In this document: piece after piece, positions 53,699-62,668 of the stretch
How positions within the stretch are numbered: the stretch's first letter is position 1
Layout: every line of letters begins with the position of its first letter
Assembly (NCBI GenBank): GCA_036768475.1
Contig: DAIPMW010000002.1
Span: forward strand, 124,001 to 188,000
Length of the DNA stretch: 64,000 bases
Direction: 5' to 3'
Origin: JAEUMD01 sp036768475
GTDB lineage: Bacteria; Pseudomonadota; Alphaproteobacteria; Rhizobiales; Hyphomicrobiaceae
Notes under the pieces: model-generated
Told to the model about the DNA's origin: nothing
What the model saw: the letters and a program-made list of their open reading frames with translations, nothing else
The model's database searches: none
Made by a program: the position numbers and the translations under genes

Positions 53699-55612
53699 TC
53701 AAGTCTCGCTTACCGCACTTGCCTCTTCATAGGCTTCGCCAGCGGCGAGCCACGCCTCTTCGGCGGCCTCGAGCTGCTTGACGAGTTGCCCGCGTTCGAT
53801 CGCTGCTTTCTGTGCGCGATCGGGATGTTGCGCATAGAGTTGGGCATCCGCGAGAAGCGCATCGATCTTCGCAATCTGAACTGAAAGTCGCGCCACGGAT
53901 TTCTCTGCCGCGTCCATGGCTTTTTTCAATGGCGCGAGCTCCGCACGTCGCTCTGCCGCAGCCCGCCGCTGGTCCGCCCGCGTGAGCGCCAGGGTTTTTT
54001 TCTGTGTATCGGCTTCGCGTGCATCACCGCCACGGCCTTTTCCGCCACGTTCGGCGAGCAGATCCGCGCGGTAGCTGTCGATGTCGCCGTCGTAGCTCTT
54101 CACGGTCCCGTCTTTGACGAGCCACAACCTGTCGGCCGTTGCGGCGACGAGATGTCGGTCGTGGCTGATCAGGATGACAGCGCCTTCGTAGTCCATAAGC
54201 GCGTGGATAAGCGCTTCGCGGCTATCGACGTCGAGATGGTTCGTCGGCTCGTCGAGGATCAGGAGATGCGGCTTGTGGAAGGCGGTGATTGCGAGCAGTA
54301 GCCGCGCCTTCTCGCCACCGGAGAGATTGGCGCACTTGGTATCGGCCTTGTCGTTGCCGAAGCCGAACGTGCCGAGCCTGGTGCGCCGTTGCGCTTCGGT
54401 TGCGTCAGGCATCAATTCAACCATGTAGTCGAAGGGCGTCGCGGCCGGATTGAGTTCGTCGAGCTGGTGCTGTGCGAAGTAGCCGACTTCGATCTTAGCG
54501 GCTCCCAGCACTTGTCCGTGCGCGGGCGCGAGCTTGCCTGAGATGAGCTTGGCGAAGGTCGATTTGCCGTTGCCGTTCTGGCCGAGCAAGGCGATGCGGT
54601 CGTCGTTGTCGATTCGCAGGTCGAGATTCGTTAGCACCGGGGGGCCTTCGCCATATCCGGCAGCGGCATTTTCAAGCCGCAGGATGGGGCTCGCGATCGT
54701 CTTTTCCGGGTTCGCAAACAGGAAAGGTGCGACGCGCTCATCCACCTGCTCGGCGATAGGTTTCATCTTCGCCAGCGCTTTCACGCGGCTTTGTGCCTGC
54801 CGTGCTTTCGTCGCCTTCGCCTTGAACCGGTCGATGAAGACCTGGATGCGGCGGCGCTCGTCGTCCTGCTTCTTCTTGAGTTTCAGCTCCAGGCGTTGCC
54901 GTTCGCGCCGCGCCTCCTCGAAGTCGTCATAGCCGCCCGAATAAAGCGTCAGCCGTCCCCGCTCCAAATGCAGGATCGATGAGACAGCGGTGTTCAGCAG
55001 ATCGCGGTCGTGGCTGACGATCAGCACTGTTTGCGGATAACTCTTGAGATAGTTCTCCAGCCACAATGTGCCTTCCAGATCGAGATAGTTGGTCGGTTCG
55101 TCGAGAAGCAGGATCTCAGGCTCCAGGAACAGCACCGAGGCGAGCGCTACGCGCATGCGCCAACCGCCGGAAAAAGCGTGGCACGGCCTTTGTTGTTGTG
55201 TCTCATCAAAGCCGAGGCCAGCGAGGATCTGCGCAGCACGTGCCGGTGCTGCATGTGCGCGCATGTCCTGCAGGCGCAGCTGGATCTCGGCGATGCGATG
55301 CGGATCGGTGGCCGTGTCTGCTTCTGCGAGCAGCTGGGTCCGCTCCTGATCGGTCGACAGCACCCACTCGATGAGGCTCAGCTCTCCGCCTGGCGCCTCC
55401 TGGGCGACATAGCCGATGCGGTGGTGGCGCGGCACGCCGATACTGCCGGCATCCGGCGACAATTCACCGTTGATGAGACGCAGGAGTGTCGTCTTGCCGG
55501 CGCCGTTCCGGCCGACAAGGCCGACCTTGTGCCCCGACGGAATTGCCACGGTGGCACCGTCGAAGATCGGCTTGCCTTCGATGCGGAAGACGAGATCGTT
55601 GATGTGCAGCAT
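53699..55612 (-). CDS. ABC-F family ATPase (EttA/Uup type)
   Basis: A 637-residue soluble protein with two ABC domains on one chain: Walker A1 LVGRNGAGKTTLLRLINGEL, signature FSGGWRMRVALA, B1 ILLLDEPTNYLDL; Walker A2 LLGQNGNGKSTFAKLISG, signature NLSGGEKARLLLAI, B2 LLILDEPTNHLDV. The linker between them (residues about 230-310) is long and charged, and a C-terminal coiled coil is present (KKAMDAAEKSVARLSVQIAK). ABC-F proteins bind the ribosomal E site and affect translation rather than transport. ATG 55612 is used; the frame opens at a TTG at 55636. Confidence 0.94.
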   Translation of the reverse strand: MLHINDLVFRIEGKPIFDGATVAIPSGHKVGLVGRNGAGKTTLLRLINGELSPDAGSIGVPRHHRIGYVAQEAPGGELSLIEWVLSTDQERTQLLAEADTATDPHRIAEIQLRLQDMRAHAAPARAAQILAGLGFDETQQQRPCHAFSGGWRMRVALASVLFLEPEILLLDEPTNYLDLEGTLWLENYLKSYPQTVLIVSHDRDLLNTAVSSILHLERGRLTLYSGGYDDFEEARRERQRLELKLKKKQDDERRRIQVFIDRFKAKATKARQAQSRVKALAKMKPIAEQVDERVAPFLFANPEKTIASPILRLENAAAGYGEGPPVLTNLDLRIDNDDRIALLGQNGNGKSTFAKLISGKLAPAHGQVLGAAKIEVGYFAQHQLDELNPAATPFDYMVELMPDATEAQRRTRLGTFGFGNDKADTKCANLSGGEKARLLLAITAFHKPHLLILDEPTNHLDVDSREALIHALMDYEGAVILISHDRHLVAATADRLWLVKDGTVKSYDGDIDSYRADLLAERGGKGRGGDAREADTQKKTLALTRADQRRAAAERRAELAPLKKAMDAAEKSVARLSVQIAKIDALLADAQLYAQHPDRAQKAAIERGQLVKQLEAAEEAWLAAGEAYEEASAVSET

Positions 55613-55671
55613 GGTCGGTGTGGCAGGTCCGGGCAACTACGGCTGTATTGAACTAGTCCTGCCGCTTGAGT

Positions 55672-56022
55672 TCAGGCGGCAATCCCAAAGCGTGCGAGGA
55701 TGCGGACCATGACGAAATAGGCGGCTGCCGTCAAACCTGCCGAGGCGGCGAGGCTCGGCCAGAATGCCCACCCCGCGCGCAGCATTACGGGAAGGGCGAT
55801 GAAGAAGACCAACGACGGCAGCACAAGCCAGAAAATACCCTGCGTGAGCGAAGCGATACGCTCGCTGTCGCCGGTGTCGTGCCATAGCCAGATGATCGCC
55901 AGGAGCGACGTCAGCGGCAGCGAAGCAATCAGTGCCCCGATCAGGCTGGAGCGTTTGGCCACCTCGGAGATGGCGACAACCAGCATGGCAGTGATGAGAA
56001 CCTTGATCGTGGCCTGCAGCAT
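55672..56022 (-). CDS. DUF3147 family membrane protein
   Basis: A 116-residue inner-membrane protein with four helices: TIKVLITAMLVVAISEVAKR, SLIGALIASLPLTSLLAIIW, LTQGIFWLVLPSLVFFIALP and LAASAGLTAAAYFVMVRILA. This pattern and length match DUF3147, whose role is unknown. ATG 56022 is the usual start; a longer open frame upstream is not conserved and overlaps the GYF-domain gene. It starts 10 bases after that gene ends, so the two may be co-transcribed. Confidence 0.85.
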   Translation of the reverse strand: MLQATIKVLITAMLVVAISEVAKRSSLIGALIASLPLTSLLAIIWLWHDTGDSERIASLTQGIFWLVLPSLVFFIALPVMLRAGWAFWPSLAASAGLTAAAYFVMVRILARFGIAA

Positions 56023-56032
56023 GATGAGATGC

Positions 56033-57649
56033 TCAACCCGATACGACCGGACGAAGTGTCTCAAAGAGCAAGCGCTCCTGCACCGCCGCGTCTGAAATGG
56101 CGATGTGCGCCTTGAACCAGTCGCGCACCATTGTGCAAACGCGCGCATGCGGCGCACTGGAAAGCGCCTTTGGGTCGGCGAACAGCTGCAGATCCGCCTG
56201 GCTCCACCCAAGCTTGCCAAGCTCGGCGGCGAGCACGTCATAATCGCCCTTCTTCGGTCGCTCATGCTGGGTTGGCGCGGCTTTGCCGGCCGCGATTGCC
56301 TCGAAGATCGTCAGCGCTTGTGCCTCCAGCTCGGGCGCGCTTTGCGGCTTGTGGAACAGATCGACGCTCTTGGGGCTGGTCTCACCCTGGCTAATGAAGC
56401 CATAGCAGGTGTCGGGTCCCTTTTCGGCCAGCGACTGAAGGTTGCTCAGGAACGCCGAAGCAATAGCTTTCAACATCCCCGTGTCGGCCTGCAAGGCCTC
56501 GTCAGCGTGTTGTCTGCGCAGCGCAACGAGCCCTTCCACCAGGCTCTTGGTCGCGTCGCGCGGTGGCATCGCGCCGTTGCCGAGAGCGGCTGCTGCGCTG
56601 ATGCGCTCGCCATACCAATCCGGGTAGGCGCGCTTCATGTACTGCCACAGTTTGCTTTGCTGGTAATAGGTGTCGACCGCCGAGGAGTTATCGTCGCTCG
56701 GTGGCGTTGCCGTCGGTGTCATTGTGGATTGAGTGGCGGCGGTTTGATCCGCTGGCGCGCTGTCGGTAGGGGCCGAACGTGCTGCTTCTTCGGGATCGCG
56801 TGTTGCCGCAGGCGGCTCCGGCTGCGTCGGGCTCTGCAGCGCGGCTGTTTCCTGCTGCGCCTTCATCTGCGAGGGAGGCTCAGCCTTGACGACGGGAACG
56901 TCGCCGCCCTGCTCTCCTACCCCCATCATCGCCGCGATGTTGTCCTTATGGGAGATGAGATAGGCGAAGCTGCCGCCGATTATCGCCAGGAGCACGGTGG
57001 CCAATACGAGCTTTCGTCCGCGTCCCGCGGCCTTTGGTGCATCCTCGAAGCGTGCCGCAACCGGTTCTTGGGGAACGGCGGCCGGCGCCCGACCAACGCC
57101 TGATGGCGCCGCGCTGCGGGCTGCTGCCTTTGAATTCTCCGGTCCGGGGTCGCGAGGTCGAGGTCCAGCCACCGCGGATTGTTCGCCAGGGCCGGGGCGG
57201 GCCAACCCTTGGGCTTTTGGGGCTTGTTCACGAGCAGGCGCGGGCGAAACGGCTTGCACAGGCTGGGCAGGGCGGGCATCTGCCGGCCGGCTGGTCGCAA
57301 TAGCCGAGCGGGCGTTGGCTGCCGCCGCCGCCGCGGCAGGCTTTTCCTCGCCGCCCCGCGATGCCTCCCCTGTCGCCTTCGCCTGTGCGCCGCCGGTCTC
57401 CTGTTTGGCTGGGGCGGGCTCGATGGGTGCCTCGGGTGTTCGGGGTGCTGCTTCCGGCGCCAGCGCTAATTGGTCTGGGAAAACAGTCGTTGCCGGCTGC
57501 CATTCCGCGAACCCTGGCCGCCACAGCAGGTCCGTCGGCCTGAGGTGGCCGTTCTTCACGAACAATTGCATCTCGGTTTCCGAGATCGGCCCGTGCTGCT
57601 GGCCGTCACGAGCGATATACCAGAGGTTTTCCGTCGAATTTCCGGTCAT
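56033..57649 (-). CDS. GYF_2-domain membrane protein
   Basis: A 538-residue protein. The first 55 residues are a GYF_2-type domain (LWYIARDGQQHGPISETEMQ, GHLRPTDLLWRPGFAEWQPA). A proline/alanine-rich disordered region follows to about residue 220, then one membrane helix (LVLATVLLAIIGGSFAYLIS, about 227-246), a second disordered linker, and a folded C-terminal domain (WQYMKRAYPDWYGERISAAA, GPDTCYGFISQGETS). GYF_2 domains bind proline-rich peptides, so this looks like a transmembrane scaffold. The start ATG 57649 begins the GYF domain; the frame extends to 57808 without conservation. Confidence 0.8.
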   Translation of the reverse strand: MTGNSTENLWYIARDGQQHGPISETEMQLFVKNGHLRPTDLLWRPGFAEWQPATTVFPDQLALAPEAAPRTPEAPIEPAPAKQETGGAQAKATGEASRGGEEKPAAAAAAANARSAIATSRPADARPAQPVQAVSPAPAREQAPKAQGLARPGPGEQSAVAGPRPRDPGPENSKAAARSAAPSGVGRAPAAVPQEPVAARFEDAPKAAGRGRKLVLATVLLAIIGGSFAYLISHKDNIAAMMGVGEQGGDVPVVKAEPPSQMKAQQETAALQSPTQPEPPAATRDPEEAARSAPTDSAPADQTAATQSTMTPTATPPSDDNSSAVDTYYQQSKLWQYMKRAYPDWYGERISAAAALGNGAMPPRDATKSLVEGLVALRRQHADEALQADTGMLKAIASAFLSNLQSLAEKGPDTCYGFISQGETSPKSVDLFHKPQSAPELEAQALTIFEAIAAGKAAPTQHERPKKGDYDVLAAELGKLGWSQADLQLFADPKALSSAPHARVCTMVRDWFKAHIAISDAAVQERLLFETLRPVVSG

Positions 57650-58068
57650 TATGGCCCGTCCATCCCCACTCGCATGTTCCGGGTGCGCCTGGCGATTGTT
57701 CTGCTGTCCCGCGCCATCTGGTTCGTGGCACCCCGTCTGGGGACGCGATTCGCGCGGTCGGTTAATTCTAATTAGCGACTTTTTGGGCCGAACGTCGGCC
57801 AGCGTCAATCCGCACGACGCTAAGCAGCTGTTGGCGGCAGGTGGAACTGGCCCGGACTTTTCAGACGCATTGCCGCTGCCGCAGTCGCTTGTGCACCATT
57901 GGACAGGCGTTCAGCCCGTCCTGTTGATCCCAAGAACCGGGCAATTACGCGGCGGGCCATCTGCCGTGGAACGGTAACCTGTTGTGCGCCGCTTGAAGGC
58001 AGATGAGGCCGCAGCTATAAGGCGCCCCGACCCAACCGATGAATTTCAGCACAACGAGAGATCAAGAA
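57650..58068. other. Divergent gene-free stretch between the GYF gene and ndk
   Basis: About 420 bases between two genes that point away from each other, so promoters for both must lie here. The open frames found are short and lack ribosome-binding sites. No repeat module or clear promoter pair was recognised. Confidence 0.6.
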
Positions 58069-58491
58069 ATGGCCATCGAGCGCACGTTCTCCATCATCAA
58101 GCCTGACGCGACGCGTCGCAACCTCACTGGGGCGATCAACGCGGTCATCGAAAAGTCGGGCCTCAGGATCGTGGCGCAGAAGCGGGTGCGCTGGACCCGC
58201 GCCCAGGCCGAGAAGTTCTACGAGGAGCACAAGGAACGCCCGTTCTATGGTGAACTCGTCGACTTCATGACCTCTGGCCCGATCGTACTTCAGGTGCTCG
58301 AAGGGGATGGTTCCATCGCCAAGTATCGCGAGGTGATGGGCGCAACAGATCCCGCTCAGGCCGCCGAGGGTACGATCCGCAAGCAGTTTGCGGTATCGAA
58401 AGGTGAAAACTCCACCCACGGCTCCGACAGCCCCGCTTCTGCCGAACGCGAAATCGCATTGAATTTCCGCCTCGATGAGATCGTCGGCTGA
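58069..58491 (+). CDS. ndk: Nucleoside diphosphate kinase
   Basis: A 140-residue cytoplasmic enzyme that transfers phosphate between nucleoside di- and triphosphates through a phospho-histidine. His117 in GENSTHGSDSPASAEREI is the catalytic residue, and the start MAIERTFSIIKPDATRRNLTG is diagnostic. The length is the family norm. ATG 58069 follows AAGAAA-type sequence; the frame opens earlier at 58039 without support. A strong terminator follows the gene, which converges on the P450 gene. Confidence 0.97.
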   Translation: MAIERTFSIIKPDATRRNLTGAINAVIEKSGLRIVAQKRVRWTRAQAEKFYEEHKERPFYGELVDFMTSGPIVLQVLEGDGSIAKYREVMGATDPAQAAEGTIRKQFAVSKGENSTHGSDSPASAEREIALNFRLDEIVG

Positions 58492-58581
58492 CAAGGCGGC
58501 CCTACCGAAAAGGGTCATGCCGTTCGCGCGGTGGCTTCCTCCGGACTGCGATTCGCGAATGAAATTGACATGAGACGCGAA

Positions 58582-58615
58582 AAACGCCGGCGATCTCTCG
58601 CCGGCGTTTGATTTT
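58582..58615 (+). terminator. Bidirectional rho-independent terminator
   Basis: AAACGCCGGCGA at 58582-58593 pairs over 12 bp with TCGCCGGCGTTT at 58598-58609, followed by GATTTT on the plus strand and by an A-run complement on the other side. It lies between ndk and the convergent P450 gene. Confidence 0.9.
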
Positions 58616-58639
58616 ACATTCCCGAAATACGGTCGAAGC

Positions 58640-60001
58640 TCAGTTGAGCTCATGCATCTTGAACATGAGCCCGCCCTTCGGCGTTAGCGTCACGGTGGCG
58701 TTGATTCCGGCCGGCTTCGGTCCGACGTACTCGGGTCGGAAGCGACGCAGAAGCAGCGCTAGTGCCAGCGTGTTCTCAACCTGGCTCATTGCACCGCCGA
58801 TGCACGAGCGCTTGCCCGCGCCAAACGGGATGTAGGAGTACTTCACCTGACGCTTGGCGGACTTGTCCATCCAGCGCTCGGGGCGGAATTCTTCCGGTTC
58901 GTCCCAGAAACGCGGGTTGTGGTGCGCGGAATAGCCAAACAGCACGATGCGGTCGCCCGCCCTGATCTCCTTGCCGCCGATCACGTCGTTCTGCGCGGCG
59001 ACGCGGATGAGGCCCCAGACCGGCGGGTAGAGCCGCATGGTCTCCTGAATGACCGAGCGCGTGTAGATGAGCGCGGTATAGTCGGCTGCTGTCGGTTCGC
59101 GGTCGCCCAGCACCTCCTCGCTCTCCTTGATGACGCGCGCTGCGGCCTCCGGATGAAGCGACAACAGGTAGAGCGCCCATGCCAGCGTGAGCGCGGTCGT
59201 CTCTGTGCCCGCCCACAGATACTGCTTGATCTCGTCGATCGCCTGCTGCCGGTCGAATTCCGGGATGCTGGGATCGGCGACGCAGTCCTCGATGAGCTTG
59301 AGCAGCGTCTTTTCGCGCTGGTCGCGCGGGTCCGCAGCGATCACCGCCGGCGGCACGTCGGCCCACGCCTGCATTGCCTTGGCGGCATCGAAATCGGTCA
59401 CCTCGTAGGCGTCCCCCGACTTCTTCTTCTCGCGGATGCCTTTGTGCTCCTGCACGTTCGTGTAGGTCTTCACATACTTGAAGACGACGTACGGATTGAA
59501 CGGCATGTCGCGGTCGAACAGCGCCTTGCAGATCATGTCGGCGGCCAGCGTCCAGGTCTGCTCGACCATCTCGAAGCTCTCGCCCGACTTCGCATATTCG
59601 GCCCACTGCTCCATCTTCTGCTTGATGGCGGCGGTGAAGAAGGGGATGTAGTCAGCGAATTGGTCGGGATGGAAAGCAGGCTGTTGCGGCATGCGGATCT
59701 TCTGCCACAGCGCGCCGTCGTTGGTGATCATCGACTTGCCGAAGATCGGCTTCAGTCCGTCGAAATATTTGATGTAGTTGTCCGCCTTGCTGACGAGCAC
59801 GTGCTTGAAGAGCTCCGGCTCTGAAATGAGCACGACGCGCTCCGACCCCATGTTGACGGGAATAACCGGACCATAGCGCTCCGCCATCTGGCACATGATG
59901 CGCATCGGATTGTCGGTGTTGCCCTTGAGCAGGGGCGTCAGCTTGAACCAGACGCTCTCTTCCTCGCCAAGCAGCTGGGCTTGCACGTCGACGGCGTTCA
60001 T
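58640..60001 (-). CDS. Cytochrome P450
   Basis: A 453-residue haem monooxygenase of the class that resembles CYP4/CYP102 in length and motifs. The I-helix motif is LWAGTETTALTLAWALY, the ExxR motif is in VIQETMRLYPPVWGLIRV, the meander motif is FRPERWMDK, and the haem ligand is Cys400 in FGAGKRSCIGGAMSQVE. There is no fused reductase, so it needs a separate ferredoxin and reductase; fdxA is 39 kb away and no partner is adjacent. The N-terminus has no membrane anchor. The ATG has GGAGG eight bases upstream. The substrate is unknown; fatty acids, alkanes or terpenes are possible. Confidence 0.95.
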   Translation of the reverse strand: MNAVDVQAQLLGEEESVWFKLTPLLKGNTDNPMRIMCQMAERYGPVIPVNMGSERVVLISEPELFKHVLVSKADNYIKYFDGLKPIFGKSMITNDGALWQKIRMPQQPAFHPDQFADYIPFFTAAIKQKMEQWAEYAKSGESFEMVEQTWTLAADMICKALFDRDMPFNPYVVFKYVKTYTNVQEHKGIREKKKSGDAYEVTDFDAAKAMQAWADVPPAVIAADPRDQREKTLLKLIEDCVADPSIPEFDRQQAIDEIKQYLWAGTETTALTLAWALYLLSLHPEAAARVIKESEEVLGDREPTAADYTALIYTRSVIQETMRLYPPVWGLIRVAAQNDVIGGKEIRAGDRIVLFGYSAHHNPRFWDEPEEFRPERWMDKSAKRQVKYSYIPFGAGKRSCIGGAMSQVENTLALALLLRRFRPEYVGPKPAGINATVTLTPKGGLMFKMHELN

Positions 60002-60039
60002 TTACCTTGCCTCCAAGTCGTGCGCAGGCCACGTAGGCC

Positions 60040-60072
60040 TCACGCCATTCCGGCCGAAGTTACCTTTTCCAT
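60040..60072 (-). promoter_or_regulatory. Possible 10-codon leader peptide before the P450 gene
   Basis: A short frame (MEKVTSAGMA, then TGA) begins at ATG 60072 with GAGGGA close upstream and stops 38 bases before the P450 start codon. It has its own ribosome-binding site, so translation of the leader could influence the P450 start. No attenuator hairpin was identified, so this is only a candidate. Confidence 0.25.
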
Positions 60073-60503
60073 GGTCCCTCGGTCTCCTGGGCCCTCGGAT
60101 GAGGTTTCCTCCCTTGGACGTTGCGCGGCGTTGCTGCCGCTCTTAAGTGGCGGCTTGCCAATAACAGGCCTCGCGCTGATTGAATGTATCTGCGGGAACA
60201 GCCGAGCAATTGCGCTCCCGTACACTTCAATTCACGCAGAGTCCATGTGGCCGATCAGGTAAAGGCAACTTTGGCGCCTGTGGCTGGCCGGTGAGCCACG
60301 TCCACCTTCCTGTAGCTTTGCCTGGCACCGCTGGCGACCGCGATGGCTTTGACTGGTTAACCGGTCGATAACTGCAGCGCAGCTTGCCGCACCGGAACTA
60401 ATCCAACGCAGAAAAAGCGAGCCGAATTGGTACGTTGGGTGTGCCCCAAGGCGTTCGGAGTGTCGCGCCGGAGCCGCCTGCTGCGTCTCCGCATAGGCGT
60501 CCC
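60073..60503. other. Gene-free stretch between the P450 gene and purN
   Basis: About 430 bases. A short stem (GCCGC with GCGGC near 60131-60151 around TCTTAAGT) lies within it. Both flanking genes point to the left, so this holds the P450 promoter and the 3' end of purN. No gene or RNA was recognised. Confidence 0.55.
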
Positions 60504-61160
60504 TCACGGTTTCAGCGGCGGGCTGAAGAGAGGCGGCGGCGTGTCGGTCGGAGGGGCGAATCGGATTTCCTCGTCGCTGACCCGGACGGCCCCCGAGGCA
60601 ACGAGCCGCAGGGCATGCGGGTAGAGCTTGTGTTCGGCTTCGAGCACGCGGGCCGCCAGCGTATCGGGCGTATCCCCCGGCTGGACGGCGACTGCGGCTT
60701 GGGCCACGATCGGCCCGGTGTCCATCTCCAGGCGCACGAAATGCACCGTGCAGCCGTGGATCCGCACACCTTCGCACAGCGCCCGTTCGTGCGTGTCGAG
60801 CCCCGGAAATGCCGGCAGCAGCGATGGGTGGATGTTGAGCTGCCGGTTCTTCCAGCGGTCGACGAAACCGCCGGTCAGCATCCGCATGAAGCCGGCGCTG
60901 CAGATGAGTTCGACATCTGCGTCGAGCAGCGCCTGGTGCAACCTGGCCTCGAAAGCCATCCGGGTGGCGTACTCTTTGTGGTCGATCACGACGGTCGGGA
61001 TGCCTGCGTCCCGGGCCGGCCCGAGCCCGCCGGCATTCGGCCGGTTGGAAATCACCGTGACGATCTCGGCGGGGTAGTCAGGAGCGCGTGCCGCGTTGAT
61101 CAGCGACACCATGTTGGACCCCCGACCGGAGATGAGAATACCAACGCGCATCTTCTTCAT
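60504..61160 (-). CDS. purN: Phosphoribosylglycinamide formyltransferase
   Basis: A 218-residue enzyme that transfers a formyl group from 10-formyl-tetrahydrofolate to GAR, the third step of purine synthesis. Signs are RVGILISGRGSNMVSLINAA, the substrate loop around HKEYATRMAFE and the catalytic triad region NIHPSLLPAFPGLDTHERAL with the histidine and the Asn in QLNIHPSLL; GCTVHFVRLEMDTGPIVAQA completes the folate-binding part. The C-terminus is proline-rich. ATG 61160 is used; the frame opens at 61274 without conservation. It lies directly downstream of purM on the same strand, as is usual. Confidence 0.95.
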   Translation of the reverse strand: MKKMRVGILISGRGSNMVSLINAARAPDYPAEIVTVISNRPNAGGLGPARDAGIPTVVIDHKEYATRMAFEARLHQALLDADVELICSAGFMRMLTGGFVDRWKNRQLNIHPSLLPAFPGLDTHERALCEGVRIHGCTVHFVRLEMDTGPIVAQAAVAVQPGDTPDTLAARVLEAEHKLYPHALRLVASGAVRVSDEEIRFAPPTDTPPPLFSPPLKP

Positions 61161-61230
61161 GTGCAAACCCGCCCTCTTGCCATCACAGCCGCTGGCTGTC
61201 GCGGGCCGTGCGCGTCCACGGCGCACGCCG

Positions 61231-62361
61231 TCAAGCCAGGGCGAGCGCTCCGGTGTAGTGGACCGCCCAGGCATCGCCCTTGCCCTTCGCGTCCGATTTC
61301 TCGCCGGTCGGCGGAATAATTTCGCCGATCACGACTGGCGCCTCACCGGCCTCGCTCAGCGCGCCTAGCACGTCGCCGGCCCGCGTCGCATCCGCGACCA
61401 CGATCATCCCGATCCCGCAGTTGAAGGTCCGCAGCATCTCTGCTGCATCGAGCCGGCCTGTCCTGGCCAGCCAGCCGAACACGGTCGGCACCGCGATCTT
61501 GTCGAGGTCGATATGTGCGGCGACCGTTGATGGCAGTACGCGCGGCAGGTTTTCCGAAAGTCCGCCGCCGGTGATGTGGGACAGCGCTTTGATCGCGCCG
61601 CCCGGGCCGCCGCCGCCGGTCGCGCGCAGCGCTCCAAGCAACGGCTTCACGTAGATCCGCGTCGGCTCCAGCAAGGCTGTCGCCACGCTCTTGTCTGCGG
61701 CGAAGGGCGCCGGGTCGCGCCAGCCGAGTTGAGCCTCGTTCACCAGCCGGCGTACCAGCGAGTAGCCGTTGGAATGCACGCCGGACGACGCAAGACCGAT
61801 GAGCACGTCGCCCACCGCGATATCATCGCGTGGCAGTAATTGGCCGCGCTCTGCAGCGCCCACCGCGAAGCCGGCGAGATCATAGTCGCCGGCCTGGTAC
61901 ATGCCTGGCATTTCGGCCGTCTCACCGCCGATTAGCGCTGCTCCGGCCATGCGGCAGCCTTCGGCGATACCCTTTATGACCGCCTGGGCAACCTCCAGTT
62001 CGAGCTTTCCGCAGGCGAAATAATCCAGGAAGAACAATGGCTCGGCTGCTTGCACGACGAGATCGTTGACACACATCGCAACAAGGTCGATGCCGATCGT
62101 ATCGTGCTGGCCGGTGTCGATGGCGATCTTGAGCTTGGTGCCGACGCCATCATTGGCTGCGACAAGGATCGGATCGGCAAAGCCCGCGCCTTTGAGGTCG
62201 AAGAGACCGCCGAAACCGCCCAGGTCCGCGTCAGCACCTGGCCGCCGCGTTGCCTTGACCATCGGTTTGATGGCCTGCACAAGGGTATTGCCCGTGTCGA
62301 TGTCGACGCCGGAATCACGGTAAGTGATGGACGGGCCGGCCGGTTTCTGGTTTTCAGCCAT
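61231..62361 (-). CDS. purM: Phosphoribosylformylglycinamidine cyclo-ligase
   Basis: A 376-residue ATP-dependent enzyme that closes the imidazole ring to give AIR in purine synthesis. The start ITYRDSGVDIDTGNTLVQAI, the DGVGTKLKIAIDTGQHDTIG loop, ALIGGETAEMPGMYQAGDYDL and SHITGGGLSENLPRVLP are diagnostic. The C-terminal GIGMIVVADA is also present. ATG 62361 starts the conserved region. purN follows 70 bases downstream, and the two form an operon. The 300 bases upstream (to 62668) hold the divergent promoter region and contain no convincing riboswitch. Confidence 0.96.
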   Translation of the reverse strand: MAENQKPAGPSITYRDSGVDIDTGNTLVQAIKPMVKATRRPGADADLGGFGGLFDLKGAGFADPILVAANDGVGTKLKIAIDTGQHDTIGIDLVAMCVNDLVVQAAEPLFFLDYFACGKLELEVAQAVIKGIAEGCRMAGAALIGGETAEMPGMYQAGDYDLAGFAVGAAERGQLLPRDDIAVGDVLIGLASSGVHSNGYSLVRRLVNEAQLGWRDPAPFAADKSVATALLEPTRIYVKPLLGALRATGGGGPGGAIKALSHITGGGLSENLPRVLPSTVAAHIDLDKIAVPTVFGWLARTGRLDAAEMLRTFNCGIGMIVVADATRAGDVLGALSEAGEAPVVIGEIIPPTGEKSDAKGKGDAWAVHYTGALALA

Positions 62362-62668
62362 GGTGCCTCGGGTGCATGCGGCCTGCTGCAGCGGGCTTCG
62401 CCCCGGTTGCGCCGATGCGCGGTAAGGCCAGCGAATACCCCTTACTTTCGCCCGAAAGAGGCGGGAGATGCGGGGTGGTAGCAGGTCGGGAACGGGGCCG
62501 CAACATGACACAGACCGGCTGCGTCACGGCAACGGTGGACAGGAAAGAACTGCACGTGTGCCACAAGGGGCAGGGGGCATGGGCTGCCGCAACCGGTATT
62601 GACTACAGGGGGCGCTGCCCGCTTTGCCATGATGACGCGAGGCAGCGCACCGGAAGGGAATGGGGACG

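Noticed and set aside
62400..62668. Possible riboswitch between purM and the DUF2066 gene
   Set aside because: GC-rich patches hint at cobalamin- or purine-type elements, but the conserved boxes of neither class could be found.
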